Assembly (NCBI GenBank): GCA_023262185.1
Contig: JALRDO010000002.1
Span: 78,044 to 140,456, forward strand
Direction: 5' to 3'
Length of the DNA: 62,413 nt
Source of the DNA: Flavobacteriaceae bacterium
GTDB taxonomy: Bacteria; Bacteroidota; Bacteroidia; Flavobacteriales; Flavobacteriaceae
Of the stretch, positions 48,723 through 57,913 are shown piece by piece. The stretch's first letter is position 1, and every line of letters begins with the position of its first letter. Below the pieces are notes generated by a model that was not told the DNA's origin, made no database searches, and was given only the letters and a program-made list of their open reading frames with translations. A program made the translations under genes and the position numbers.

Positions 48723-50774
48723 TCAAGTGTATTTGAGCTGTGAAAAGAGTGCTTCGCTGCTGTGAACGGGTAACGCACAACTTCCAATTATACATGCAAA
48801 GATAGTTGTTTGGTCTAAATGCGCCTCTTGATTTAATAGTCCAGAATCCGAAGGTTCTTGGGCGGCTGCAAGCACACTATTGGGTAGGTAACGAGCTGCT
48901 ATTTGAGCGGCCTCGAATTCATGATTGCCACCTATTACAGCGATTTCATGAAAATCAAAGCGGTGATTTAAACTCACCTGCATCCATTCACTATAACTTC
49001 TAGGATGTGCCTTCAACAGGTCTTTCATATTCTTGCACATTCGTACAGAGCGAGAGCGATACGTTTCGTTTCTCAAGAGCACAGCAAGTCTTAAGAGGTT
49101 TCGGGCCATGACCGCATTTGAACTGCTGATGACATTGTCTTCGAGTTCTACGGTTCTACGAACAAGCTTTCGCTGATGATTGGCAGTGTAATAGAAAAAG
49201 CCTTGTGGCTCATCGAAATGGTTTACACAATAACGGGTCAATTGTTCGGCCTTTTCTATCATTTCTATACGATGTGTTATCTCACTGAAATCTAAAAAGG
49301 CTTGTATGGTGAAAGCGTAATCTTCTAAAAATCCGTCTATTTTGGTTTCATCGGTCTGAAGAATGCGGATGAGACTATGATTCTCTTGAATACGTTCGTA
49401 TAGCATTGCATAGAGCGCATTGGCACGAGTGAGCAGTCTGTTTTTAAGTTCTGATTCAAGGTTTAAATAGCGCAGGCAATGTGAAAATCCGCTTAATACT
49501 AATGCATTCCATGAGGTGATGATCTTAGTGTCGCGCGAGGGTTTCGCTCGTCTACGTTGAAGAGCTTTAAGTTTTTGGAGGCCCTTATCAAGTTCGGTAA
49601 TGAGTTGCTCTTCGCTGATATTTGATGCTGCGGCTAAATCTGCAAACGAGGCGGTTCTATAAAGTAGGTAATTTTCATTTTCCCAATGCCCTATCTCATT
49701 GATGGAGTATGCTTTTTCGAAGAGTTCAAATTGAGTGCCTAAGGTTTCTTGCAATTCTTCTCGGGTAAAGGTGTAATAGGCCCCTTCTTCTGACTCTTGA
49801 TGACGGTTAAGTGAGTCTGCATCTAGAGCAGAGAAATAACCGCCAGATTGTGGATCGAATAGCCATTCTTCGAAAAAGGCCAAGGTTTGTTCGCACACCT
49901 TTTGATACCAGCTGTCTTTAGTGACCGCGTAGGCTTTTGCGTAAAGACTTAGTAATTGAGCGTTGTCGTAGGCCATCTTTTCAAAGTGAACGACATGCCA
50001 TTTTGCGTCAACGCTGTATCTGGCGAATCCGCCGTTGATCGGGTCGAAGAGAGACCCGTACGACATTCGATCAAGGGTGGTCTGAACGTGTTGAAGTAGA
50101 CGATCGTCTGGCAATAGGGCGTTGAGGTGTAATGCGAGTTCAAGCGTGTTAGGCATCATGAACTTTGGTGCTCCTTTAAACCCGCCGTTTACGGTGTCTG
50201 TATGCGATAGAAAAGTTTCTTTGACCTCTTCTAGCTCTTTACTCGTCCACTGAAACTCTTCTTCAATAATTCTAGGAGTTTCGGCCATTGCTTTAAGGCC
50301 ATTCGATAATTGGGTGGCGTATTCTAATACGCGTTCAGGGTCTTCGCTATGCAGATGCTGAAGATCTTTTAGGGCGCTCATCCAACGTTCTTTTGGGAGG
50401 TAGGTTGCCCCCCAGAAAGGTCTTCCGTCTGAAAGGGTTACGACATTTAAGGGCCATCCTCCGGCACCGGTCATGAGTTGCAGTGCATCCATGTAGATGT
50501 GGTCAATATCGGGTCGTTCTTCACGATCGACCTTGACACAGATGTAGTGGGTATTCATAAGATTCGCCACTTCTTCATCCTCAAAGCACTCGTGCTCCAT
50601 AACGTGGCACCAATGACAGGCGGCATATCCTATGCTAAAGAGCAGTAGTTTTTGTTCGTTTCTAGCCCGCTCAAAAACGTCATCTGAATACTCGATCCAA
50701 TCAACAGGATTGTGTTGGTGCTGTTTCAGGTAAAGCGATGAGGCTTTAGAAAGCGCATTGGACCTTTGGTTCAT
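48723..50774 (-). CDS. YyaL/SSP411-family protein (thioredoxin-like domain DUF255 plus (alpha/alpha)6 barrel)
   Basis: 683 residues, the usual size. The N-terminal thioredoxin-like domain has SKASSLYLKQHQHNPVDWIEY, the motif YAACHWCHVMEHECFED (CHWC) and KVDREERPDIDHIYMDALQLMTGAGGWPLNVV. The rest is a glycosidase-like helical toroid. Relatives include human SPATA20; the biochemical role is not established. It lies between the nfu gene (3 bp) and mscS (4 bp), so the three genes form one transcription unit. Confidence 0.93.
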   Translation of the reverse strand: MNQRSNALSKASSLYLKQHQHNPVDWIEYSDDVFERARNEQKLLLFSIGYAACHWCHVMEHECFEDEEVANLMNTHYICVKVDREERPDIDHIYMDALQLMTGAGGWPLNVVTLSDGRPFWGATYLPKERWMSALKDLQHLHSEDPERVLEYATQLSNGLKAMAETPRIIEEEFQWTSKELEEVKETFLSHTDTVNGGFKGAPKFMMPNTLELALHLNALLPDDRLLQHVQTTLDRMSYGSLFDPINGGFARYSVDAKWHVVHFEKMAYDNAQLLSLYAKAYAVTKDSWYQKVCEQTLAFFEEWLFDPQSGGYFSALDADSLNRHQESEEGAYYTFTREELQETLGTQFELFEKAYSINEIGHWENENYLLYRTASFADLAAASNISEEQLITELDKGLQKLKALQRRRAKPSRDTKIITSWNALVLSGFSHCLRYLNLESELKNRLLTRANALYAMLYERIQENHSLIRILQTDETKIDGFLEDYAFTIQAFLDFSEITHRIEMIEKAEQLTRYCVNHFDEPQGFFYYTANHQRKLVRRTVELEDNVISSSNAVMARNLLRLAVLLRNETYRSRSVRMCKNMKDLLKAHPRSYSEWMQVSLNHRFDFHEIAVIGGNHEFEAAQIAARYLPNSVLAAAQEPSDSGLLNQEAHLDQTTIFACIIGSCALPVHSSEALFSQLKYT

Positions 50775-50777
50775 GGA

Positions 50778-51698
50778 TTAACCGTTAATAGCCACCACTT
50801 CAGCAACGGTATCTCCCATCATGTTTTTGAGCATGGTTTCAATCCCGTTTTTGAGGGTATAGGTAGAAGAAGGGCATCCACTGCAAGCACCTTGCAGTAA
50901 TACATGAACTTTTTTGGTTTCTGGGTCGTATTTCTCAAACTGAATGTTTCCGCCATCACTGGCTACTGCTGGCTTGACGTATTCATCCAATATCGCCACA
51001 ATCTGTTCGCTAATAGGATCGTCGGCATTGAGGGTTAGTGGGGTAGTTTCTGTTGCTTCAGTGGTAGTGCTGACACTGCTTTTGATACCCCCATGCGCTT
51101 TATGAGAATCAACTGCGAGTGCTCCAGAAGCCAAGAATGCACTGATCATATCGCGCAGTTCAACCGTGATTTCATCCCAGTTTCCGATATCGTTTTTAGT
51201 GACCGAGATGTAATTCTCATCCATGAATACTTGTTTGACGTACGGCTTCTTGAAAAGTTCCGTTGCTAATTTAGAGTGCTTGGCTTCGTCTATATTCTTG
51301 AATTCATAAAGCGCTGGGACGATCAGTTTGTTTGCAACAAACTTCATTACAGAAGGATTTGGAGTGGCTTCGGCATATACCATAACTGCTGTGGGTTGGT
51401 CTTTAGCCATTTCATGAACCACGGGTTCTCCGGCATTTAAATATTCTACCAACTGTTGCGCGATGTCATCTTTGACCGCGTTCCATTCAACGATGTCGTA
51501 TTTTTCTAGGGCTACGAAATTGCTTGCGATATATACTTTTTTGACAAACGGAAGTTGAAATAACTCATAGGCCAAAGGCGCGTTTTTTGCCTCTTCAATC
51601 GAGTCAAATTCGTGCGCTTCTTCAACCAAAAAATGGTTGGATTGAAACTTTAAGATGGCCGGGTTTGAGGTTTCTATAGTGGTAATGTTGTATTCCAT
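50778..51698 (-). CDS. Nfu-type iron-sulfur carrier with two tandem Nfu_N domains
   Basis: 306 residues from the ATG at 51698. Two Nfu N-terminal domains are visible in tandem: the first (~5-85) contains PAILKFQSNHFLVE and LPFVKKVYIASNFVALEK; the second (~105-185) contains PSVMKFVANKLIVP and KPYVKQVFMDENYISVTK. The C-terminal NifU domain (~225-306) has the cluster-binding GACSGCPSSTYTLKNGIE, and DEYVKPAVASDGGNIQF. It delivers [4Fe-4S] clusters to apoproteins. The duplicated N-domain is notable. Confidence 0.93.
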   Translation of the reverse strand: MEYNITTIETSNPAILKFQSNHFLVEEAHEFDSIEEAKNAPLAYELFQLPFVKKVYIASNFVALEKYDIVEWNAVKDDIAQQLVEYLNAGEPVVHEMAKDQPTAVMVYAEATPNPSVMKFVANKLIVPALYEFKNIDEAKHSKLATELFKKPYVKQVFMDENYISVTKNDIGNWDEITVELRDMISAFLASGALAVDSHKAHGGIKSSVSTTTEATETTPLTLNADDPISEQIVAILDEYVKPAVASDGGNIQFEKYDPETKKVHVLLQGACSGCPSSTYTLKNGIETMLKNMMGDTVAEVVAING

Positions 51699-51713
51699 GG
51701 CAATGATTTTATG

Positions 51714-51721
51714 CAAAGTTA
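51714..51721 (-). promoter_or_regulatory. Candidate -7 box for the nfu-yyaL-mscS operon
   Basis: On the minus strand this reads TAACTTTG, matching TAnnTTTG, 15 bp before the nfu ATG. No well-spaced TTG is seen. Confidence 0.4.
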
Positions 51722-51749
51722 CGAACTAGCGCAATTCATATGCTTCCCG

Positions 51750-51757
51750 TAAGTTTG
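51750..51757 (+). promoter_or_regulatory. Candidate -7 box for fabD
   Basis: TAAGTTTG matches TAnnTTTG 16-22 bp before the fabD start codons. It would give back-to-back divergent promoters with the nfu operon within about 45 bp. Confidence 0.4.
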
Positions 51758-51773
51758 TGGTTTCTAAAAATGA

Positions 51774-52661
51774 ATGGATATGAAGGCTTATGTTTTTCCT
51801 GGTCAGGGATCTCAATTTGTTGAAATGGGCAAGTCTCTTTATGAGGCAAATAAAGAGGCACAAGAGCTCTTTGAGCGTGCGAATGAACAGCTCGGATTCA
51901 GAATCACGGACATCATGTTTGAAGGCGACGCCGAAGCCTTGAAACAGACTGAGGTGACTCAACCGGCTATTTTTATCCATTCAGTAATCACCGCACAGAT
52001 TTTAAAGGATGCCTTTGATGCTAAAGCGGTAGCCGGTCATTCACTAGGTGAATTTTCAGCCTTAGTTGCAGCAGGAGTTCTCAGTTATGAGGACGGATTG
52101 TCTCTTGTGTCAAAACGTGCCATGGCGATGCAGCGCGCTTGTGGAATTGAACGTGGCACTATGGCGGCTGTTTTAGGCCTAGAAGATCAGGTGGTCGAAG
52201 AAGTTTGTGCCTCAGCTCATGGGGTGGTTGTCGCAGCCAATTACAATTGCCCGGGGCAACTTGTGATATCTGGGGCCTTCGAAGCGGTTGAACACGCCTG
52301 TGAGACCCTCAAAGAGGCTGGAGCGCGTCGTGCCTTGTTGCTTCCTGTAGGTGGAGCATTCCATTCACCACTTATGGAACCTGCTCGAGAAGAACTGGCC
52401 TCTGCCATTGAGAACACTCCATTTAATGCGCCTAAGGTTCCGATCTATCAAAATGTAACCGCTACCGCGGTTACTGAAGTTCAGACGCTAAAAGAGAATT
52501 TAGTAGCTCAACTTACAGCCCCTGTAAAGTGGACTCAAAGTGTTCAAAATATGTGGGGCGATGGCTTTGTTCAGTTTGTAGAATGTGGCCCAGGAAATGT
52601 CCTCCAAGGATTGGTTAAAAAGATCGAGCGCGAGGCCGAGGTGTCATCAGTACAACTCTAA
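51774..52661 (+). CDS. fabD: Malonyl-CoA:ACP transacylase
   Basis: 295 residues (ATG at 51774; an in-frame ATG follows two codons later). The start YVFPGQGSQFVEMGKSLYE, the nucleophile elbow GHSLGEFSALVAAG, the malonyl-carboxylate Arg in SKRAMAMQRACG and the catalytic His in GAFHSPLMEPAREEL are all present; the C-terminus has VECGPGNVLQGLVKKI. FabD loads malonate on acyl carrier protein for fatty acid synthesis. It stands apart from other fab genes and converges on the Nramp-like gene (1 bp gap). Confidence 0.96.
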   Translation: MDMKAYVFPGQGSQFVEMGKSLYEANKEAQELFERANEQLGFRITDIMFEGDAEALKQTEVTQPAIFIHSVITAQILKDAFDAKAVAGHSLGEFSALVAAGVLSYEDGLSLVSKRAMAMQRACGIERGTMAAVLGLEDQVVEEVCASAHGVVVAANYNCPGQLVISGAFEAVEHACETLKEAGARRALLLPVGGAFHSPLMEPAREELASAIENTPFNAPKVPIYQNVTATAVTEVQTLKENLVAQLTAPVKWTQSVQNMWGDGFVQFVECGPGNVLQGLVKKIEREAEVSSVQL

Positions 52662-52662
52662 T

Positions 52663-53940
52663 CTAAGCTTGTAGTACCAAGTAGAGATAGTAGAGGGCAA
52701 AGGCGCCTAAAAACACGATTCCGCTCCAACTTAAGATTTTCATGCGTGCTGAAGGCTGATGTGCCTTTGGTGTTTGTGACGAAAAGATAAGCGCGTGATT
52801 CATGTACCCTATTAAGGGGGCAAAAACAAACGAAGCAAGTGTCGCAATAGCTACGATCTCGCCCATAGAACCAGATAAGAACAAGATTATAGATAAATTA
52901 ATTAAAGAGAGAATTAGCACAACTAAACTGTAGGGATTCTTTTTTGTGATTTTTAGACGGTTTGCAAGATCTACCAATACCCGGGATAAGGCATCATGTG
53001 CGCTCAGACAGCTGCTAAACATGGCTGCAAGTGCCGCAATTGAAATAAAAACTCGTGCCCAATTTCCGAGCTGAAGGGTGAAAATATCTGTGAGTTCTGA
53101 AGCAAATTTCACGCTACTATCGCTGAGCACTGTACCTGAAGAGTAAAGTGTCATATATCCAATGTAGAAAAATAACACTGCTAAAATAGCTGTGATGATG
53201 TACCCTATATTGAATTCCTTCAGGGCGCTTTTTACACTGATTTCTTCGGTGCTCTGCTTGATTTTTTCAAGGTTCCATAGGCTCACCCATCCAGACGCTT
53301 CGACGGCAGTAGGCATCCATCCTACAAGAGTAATGATGAAAAGCACTCCCATTTTATCGAACCAGGCTGGAGCTTGAAAATCTGGATTTGATTGCGGTTC
53401 AGCATTGAAAGTGACCATAAAAACGGTAGCTACAAGTGCTATGATTAATATGAATACAATATATTTCAATGATTCTTCAAGCAGTTTGTAGCGTCCAATG
53501 ATGAGTACCGCGCTGATTAGAGCGAAAAGTCCGATGGCAGCAGTGCTCGGAGAAGGCACTAAAGCGGTAAATACATTAACCGTCATCCCTGAGGTTACGC
53601 TGTAGAGTGCAGCCAACATGGTAAAAGCACTTACGAGGTTCACTAGGGCGTACAAGTACAAGAACCATCGGCTATGCGCTGCATAACCTTCTGTTAAACT
53701 TCTTTCTGTAGCATGTGTAAATCGCACCCCGAATTCAAAAAACGGAAACTTCAGCAAGTTTGCTAGAAGTATTGGAATAACCATGAGCGGACCATACATG
53801 GCACCTGCTTTGGTGGATAACACTAGGTGTGAGGTGCCAATTGCCAAAGAGGCAAACAAGAGTCCTGGCCCCAGTTGATTAAAAAAACGACGTATCTTCA
53901 CTATCCAAGGTTTTGCATAATCAAAGCCAATATATTTCAT
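52663..53940 (-). CDS. Nramp-related transporter lacking the canonical metal-binding motif
   Basis: 425 residues with about 11 transmembrane helices. The first helix aligns without gaps to Nramp (GPGLLFASLAIGTSHLVL), but the canonical DPGN is GTSH, so the Asp and Asn metal ligands are missing. The helix-6 motif MPH is MPT (LVGWMPTAVEASGW). Transition-metal transport like MntH is therefore doubtful; magnesium, another substrate or a distinct mechanism is possible. Homologues are normally labelled divalent metal transporters. It is convergent with fabD and its 5' end is 21 bp from the divergent hydrolase gene. Confidence 0.85.
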   Translation of the reverse strand: MKYIGFDYAKPWIVKIRRFFNQLGPGLLFASLAIGTSHLVLSTKAGAMYGPLMVIPILLANLLKFPFFEFGVRFTHATERSLTEGYAAHSRWFLYLYALVNLVSAFTMLAALYSVTSGMTVNVFTALVPSPSTAAIGLFALISAVLIIGRYKLLEESLKYIVFILIIALVATVFMVTFNAEPQSNPDFQAPAWFDKMGVLFIITLVGWMPTAVEASGWVSLWNLEKIKQSTEEISVKSALKEFNIGYIITAILAVLFFYIGYMTLYSSGTVLSDSSVKFASELTDIFTLQLGNWARVFISIAALAAMFSSCLSAHDALSRVLVDLANRLKITKKNPYSLVVLILSLINLSIILFLSGSMGEIVAIATLASFVFAPLIGYMNHALIFSSQTPKAHQPSARMKILSWSGIVFLGAFALYYLYLVLQA

Positions 53941-53961
53941 TTCTCTATAGGAAGTGTTACT

Positions 53962-54960
53962 ATGAAAGCAAGACGACTATTTTTTGGATTCGTGATCGGT
54001 TTCGATCTTCTTTTTCTCATTTATGTTCTGGGCCCTAGGGTAGAAGGAGTGTCTATGGATGTCACCTTGCCTGAATTAGAAATTACAGCAGAAAATGTTG
54101 ATGCGTTTTTAATAGAGAAAGAGGCCCAATTTCCGGTTAAGCCAAACAATGAGTCTCGTGTGGTTTGGGCCAACACTCCAGGAGAAAAAACAGAATACGC
54201 GGTGGTTTACCTTCACGGATGGTCAGCATCTTCAGAAGAAGGGAACCCTGTACACCGCCAAATTGCTCAAGATTTAGGCGCAAACCTTTACTTGCCGCGC
54301 TTAGCCAGTCACGGGCTTGACGTAGAAGACGCGATGCTCGAAATCACGGCAGATGCACTCATTGACTCCGCAAAAGAAGCCCTAGCTATAGCCCAATTGC
54401 TTGGTGAGCGCGTGTTGATTATCGCTACCTCGAATGGAGGAGCACTTGCCTTACATCTTGCCCGCGCGGTTGAAAATTTAGATGCCTTGGTGCTTTACTC
54501 TCCGAATATCGAAATCTATGACTGGACCGCTAAATTGTTAGACGATCCTTGGGGATTGCAACTGGCGCGTTTAATCAAAGGAACCGATTTCAATGAGATA
54601 GAGATGCCTGATGCAAGAAAACCTTATTGGTATGACCGATACAGATTAGAGAGTCTCACACATTTACAGGCATTCGTTCACTATACCATGCGACCAGGTA
54701 CATTCAGGGCGGTTAAAGTGCCTGTCTTTCTAGGATATTATTACAAAAATGAAGACGAACAAGACAAGGTAGTATCGGTAGAGGCCATGCACGAAATGTT
54801 TCAGTATTTAGGTACTCCTGATAGTCTCAAGCACAAAGTTGCCTTTCCGAATGCCGGAGACCACATCTTAGCAAGCCCGCTCGCATCTAAAGATGTAGAG
54901 GGTGTCTATCAAACGACTAAAACTTTTTTGAAAGAGGTCGCAAGATTACCTATTCGGTAA
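53962..54960 (+). CDS. Membrane-anchored alpha/beta hydrolase
   Basis: 332 residues from the ATG at 53962; a longer frame to 53875 would overlap the divergent Nramp-like gene. One N-terminal hydrophobic segment (LFFGFVIGFDLLFLIYVLG) is followed by an alpha/beta hydrolase domain: oxyanion region YLHGWSASSEEGN, nucleophile elbow ATSNGGALALH (Ser, in a T-S-N-G-G context), and the catalytic His in GDHILASP. Serine esterase or lipase activity on the periplasmic side is inferred; the substrate is unknown. Confidence 0.85.
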   Translation: MKARRLFFGFVIGFDLLFLIYVLGPRVEGVSMDVTLPELEITAENVDAFLIEKEAQFPVKPNNESRVVWANTPGEKTEYAVVYLHGWSASSEEGNPVHRQIAQDLGANLYLPRLASHGLDVEDAMLEITADALIDSAKEALAIAQLLGERVLIIATSNGGALALHLARAVENLDALVLYSPNIEIYDWTAKLLDDPWGLQLARLIKGTDFNEIEMPDARKPYWYDRYRLESLTHLQAFVHYTMRPGTFRAVKVPVFLGYYYKNEDEQDKVVSVEAMHEMFQYLGTPDSLKHKVAFPNAGDHILASPLASKDVEGVYQTTKTFLKEVARLPIR

Positions 54961-55077
54961 GATCTTAAACGTTTTATAGACTTCTGTGAATTGATGGAGG
55001 TTTTATCTGAATTCTAGAGCCTTTGCTTTCAATTTCGCCTTGAAATACCTAAACTTGAAGATCAACAATCATCATTC

Positions 55078-57654
55078 ATGGCACGAAAAATTCAAATAGA
55101 ACGCTTTGACGAGGTCGTTCGATCAAAATACCAGGTATACAACAGCCTGTTTTTAACCTTACCTTTTAAAACGATTAAAGACACTACACTTATGCTTCCG
55201 CTGTTTGCGGATGCCTGTGTCAAAGGGTTTGAGAAACAGCATTCACCTGAACAAATTGTCGAAGATTTCTTCAAAAGTTATCTGCCAGAGCTCGATGAGG
55301 TGGCACAAAAGGACGTGCTTTTCGCTTTTATCAAATACATCGAACGTCAGGTGGTTTTATTTGATGCCATTGAGGATGCAGGATACTCGTACGTCAATAA
55401 CATGCACGGACGCGGTACGCTCCGCTTTATCAAAGAAGAGGCACAGAATAACAATAAACTAGAGGCCTTAAAAGAATACTTAGAGCGTTTTAAGGTTCGC
55501 ATTGTACTAACGGCTCACCCCACACAGTTTTATCCGAATACGGTTCTTGCGATTATCCGAAATCTGGCTAAGGCCATACGCCACAATGAACTCGATGAGA
55601 TCAAGCAGTTGCTCGATCAGTTAGGCTTGACTCGCTTTTACAACAAGAGAAAGCCAACACCGCTTGACGAGGCCCATAGCCTGATTTGGTACCTCGAGAA
55701 CGTATTTTACCACTCAGCAGGGGCGATCTCTAGCTACTTGCGGAAGAATATCTTTGACAATCAAAGCGTTGATCATCAGATCTTTGATTTCGGATTTTGG
55801 CCCGGAGGGGATCGAGACGGAAACCCCTATGTGACCCCAGATATCACTAGAAAAACGGCTGAAACGCTGAACCACCATATCATAAGAAATTACTACCGTG
55901 AACTCCGCTATCTGAAAACGCGACTCACCTTTGATGGGGTGTTGCAGCAGGTTGAGTCTCTAGAAATGGCTTTATACCACACCTTATTCTTTCCGAAGAA
56001 AAAGCCATTAAGCCTAGCAGAGCTGAATCATGGACTACACGAGATATTAGAAGCCTTGCGTACCAATCACAATGGGTTTTATCAAGATCTAGTGTTAGAC
56101 TTGATTGATAAAGTAAATCTTTTTGGGTACCATTTCGCATCGTTAGATATCCGTCAAGATTCAAGGGTGCATGAGGCCGTATTCAAAGAAGTTATTTCAC
56201 ATAAAGAGGTGCAATCAAAGGTGAAAGCGCTAAAAGATATAGAGTACGATGCTCTTGACTTAAATCAACGGGTGGCATTGCTCACGTCGATTCAAGGTGA
56301 TGTAGATCCAGCACTCTTCGATTCAGAATCGATAACCGCCCAGACGCTTGAGAGTATTAGGGTGATGCAAGAGATTCAGGCGAAAAACGGAGAGCGTGGC
56401 GCTAACCGATACATCATCAGTAATTGCCAATCTCTAGAGCACATCTTGCAACTTTATGCCCTAATTCGTTTGAGCGGATGGGAACAACCCACAGCAGACA
56501 TCATTCCGCTATTCGAGACTATTGACGATTTAAAGGCGGCTCCTGAGATCATGAAGGCCCTTTACGAAAATCAGACCTACAAACAGCATTTAGCCTCTCG
56601 AGGAAATAAGCAAACGGTTATGCTCGGATTCTCTGACGGAACAAAAGACGGCGGGTATTTTATGGCCAATTGGGGCATTTACGAAGCGAAGGAGGCCCTC
56701 AGTTTGCTTTCAACGGCATACGATGTGCGTGTGGCCTTCTTTGATGGCCGTGGAGGACCACCGGCCAGAGGTGGCGGTAGAACCCATGAATTCTACGCCT
56801 CATTGGGAGAGCAAATTCAAGCGGATGATATTCAGCTTACCGTACAAGGACAAACCATTAGTTCAAACTTTGGAACGCTAGAGTCATCGCAGTACAATCT
56901 CGAACAATTGTTGAGTTCTGGAATCAAAAACCAGCTCTTTGCTCGAGGAGATAATAATCTGAGTGAAGAAGATCGAAGCACGCTTGAAGAACTTGCAAGC
57001 CTCTCGTATAAGGCCTATGTAGCATTCAAAAGTCATGATCTTTTCTTGCCTTATCTACAAGAGATGACCACCCTGCCGTATTACGCAAAAACGAATATCG
57101 GAAGTCGTCCTGCAAAACGCGGACAAAAGAAAGAGTTCAGATTTGAAGACCTTAGGGCAATCCCTTTTGTGGGGAGCTGGAGCCAGCTGCGTCAGAATGT
57201 CCCTGGTTTTTATGGGGTAGGTCAGGCCTTAAGCATCTTTAAAGAGCGTGGTGAATTCGACAGAGTGAAGCTATTGTATAAAAACAATGCCTTTTTCAGG
57301 ACGTTGATTGCCAATTCGATGATGAGTTTGACTAAGTCGCAATTTGAGCTGACCTCATACATGCAACATCACGAGCGATTCGGATCATTTTGGACACTGA
57401 TTCACGATGAATTTGAGCGTTCAAAGTCATTGGTGTTGGAGCTGAGTGGCTTTAAGAGTCTACTTGAAAACGAAGGCGCCAACAAGGCTTCAATACAACT
57501 GAGAGAAGGAATCGTGCATCCCTTGCTCACCATTCAACAATACGCCTTGCAGCTCGTTAAGAAAACGACAGATAAGGAGCGCCGCGAATGGTACGAGAAA
57601 ATGGTGACCCGCTCTATGTTTGGAAACATTAATGCCAGCCGTAATTCTGCCTAA
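55078..57654 (+). CDS. ppc: Phosphoenolpyruvate carboxylase, Bacteroidota type
   Basis: 858 residues. Catalytic H147 lies in LTAHPTQ, and the substrate-binding FWPGGDRDGNPYVT is conserved. The second catalytic region reads FFDGRGGPPARGGGRTH (D556) where enterobacterial enzymes have FHGRGG.VGRGGGP, and MLGFSDGTKDGGY replaces MIGYSDSAKDAG. The C-terminus ends NASRNSA, unlike the QNTG end of E. coli, so allosteric inhibition by aspartate or malate may differ. It replenishes oxaloacetate, opposing the malic enzyme encoded at 24.8 kb. A 117-bp region upstream shows no clear promoter. Confidence 0.94.
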   Translation: MARKIQIERFDEVVRSKYQVYNSLFLTLPFKTIKDTTLMLPLFADACVKGFEKQHSPEQIVEDFFKSYLPELDEVAQKDVLFAFIKYIERQVVLFDAIEDAGYSYVNNMHGRGTLRFIKEEAQNNNKLEALKEYLERFKVRIVLTAHPTQFYPNTVLAIIRNLAKAIRHNELDEIKQLLDQLGLTRFYNKRKPTPLDEAHSLIWYLENVFYHSAGAISSYLRKNIFDNQSVDHQIFDFGFWPGGDRDGNPYVTPDITRKTAETLNHHIIRNYYRELRYLKTRLTFDGVLQQVESLEMALYHTLFFPKKKPLSLAELNHGLHEILEALRTNHNGFYQDLVLDLIDKVNLFGYHFASLDIRQDSRVHEAVFKEVISHKEVQSKVKALKDIEYDALDLNQRVALLTSIQGDVDPALFDSESITAQTLESIRVMQEIQAKNGERGANRYIISNCQSLEHILQLYALIRLSGWEQPTADIIPLFETIDDLKAAPEIMKALYENQTYKQHLASRGNKQTVMLGFSDGTKDGGYFMANWGIYEAKEALSLLSTAYDVRVAFFDGRGGPPARGGGRTHEFYASLGEQIQADDIQLTVQGQTISSNFGTLESSQYNLEQLLSSGIKNQLFARGDNNLSEEDRSTLEELASLSYKAYVAFKSHDLFLPYLQEMTTLPYYAKTNIGSRPAKRGQKKEFRFEDLRAIPFVGSWSQLRQNVPGFYGVGQALSIFKERGEFDRVKLLYKNNAFFRTLIANSMMSLTKSQFELTSYMQHHERFGSFWTLIHDEFERSKSLVLELSGFKSLLENEGANKASIQLREGIVHPLLTIQQYALQLVKKTTDKERREWYEKMVTRSMFGNINASRNSA

Positions 57655-57677
57655 ATCCTATTTTTTTTACGTCGGAT

Positions 57678-57708
57678 TTGGAAGTTGTGAAATTTGAAAG
57701 CATCTTTG
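57678..57708 (+). promoter_or_regulatory. Promoter of the riboswitch-controlled methionine operon
   Basis: TTG (57678-57680) and CATCTTTG (57701-57708) are 20 bp apart, one base off the TTG-N17-23-TAnnTTTG consensus. Predicted transcription start is ~57714, 20 nt before the riboswitch aptamer. Confidence 0.6.
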
Positions 57709-57733
57709 ACCCGTTCATTCACATGATGTAATT

Positions 57734-57831
57734 GTTATCAAGAAAGGTGAAGGGAATAGACCCGATGAAGCCTTAGCAACCCTCGTTCTTACGAGAAGGT
57801 GCTACATTCTACCCCGAAAGGGAGAGATAAC
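57734..57831 (+). ncRNA. SAM-I riboswitch (S-box leader)
   Basis: P1 pairs GTTATC (57734-57739) with GATAAC (57826-57831). The conserved core is readable: ATCAAGAAAGGTGAAGGGA, CCCGATGAAGCCTTAGCAACC, a hairpin CTCGT-TCTT-ACGAG, then AAGGTGCTACATTCTACCC and GAAAGGGAGAGAT. The layout matches the SAM-I four-way junction. It precedes a metY-like/metX-like operon, so it senses S-adenosylmethionine and lowers expression when methionine is plentiful. A terminator directly follows P1. Confidence 0.92.
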
Positions 57832-57868
57832 GATGCTAGCCATTTCTGGCTGTCCATCTTTTCTTTTT
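57832..57868 (+). terminator. Riboswitch expression platform: intrinsic terminator
   Basis: GATG (57832-57835) with CATC (57855-57858) and AGCCA (57838-57842) with TGGCT (57847-57851) form a bulged stem followed by TTTTCTTTTT. It starts directly after the P1 stem, the arrangement expected for a SAM-triggered OFF switch. An antiterminator pairing was not worked out. Confidence 0.75.
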
Positions 57869-57913
57869 AGCAGTTGCCTCATTTCAGTATTAACCTAAAA
57901 AAATTACATCCTA

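Noticed and set aside
48719-48787. N-terminal extension of mscS
   Set aside because: It overlaps the end of the yyaL gene by 65 bp; the ATG at 48718 gives the normal MscS-family start.
53875-53961. N-terminal extension of the alpha/beta hydrolase
   Set aside because: It overlaps the 5' end of the divergent Nramp-like gene; the ATG at 53962 precedes a proper membrane anchor.
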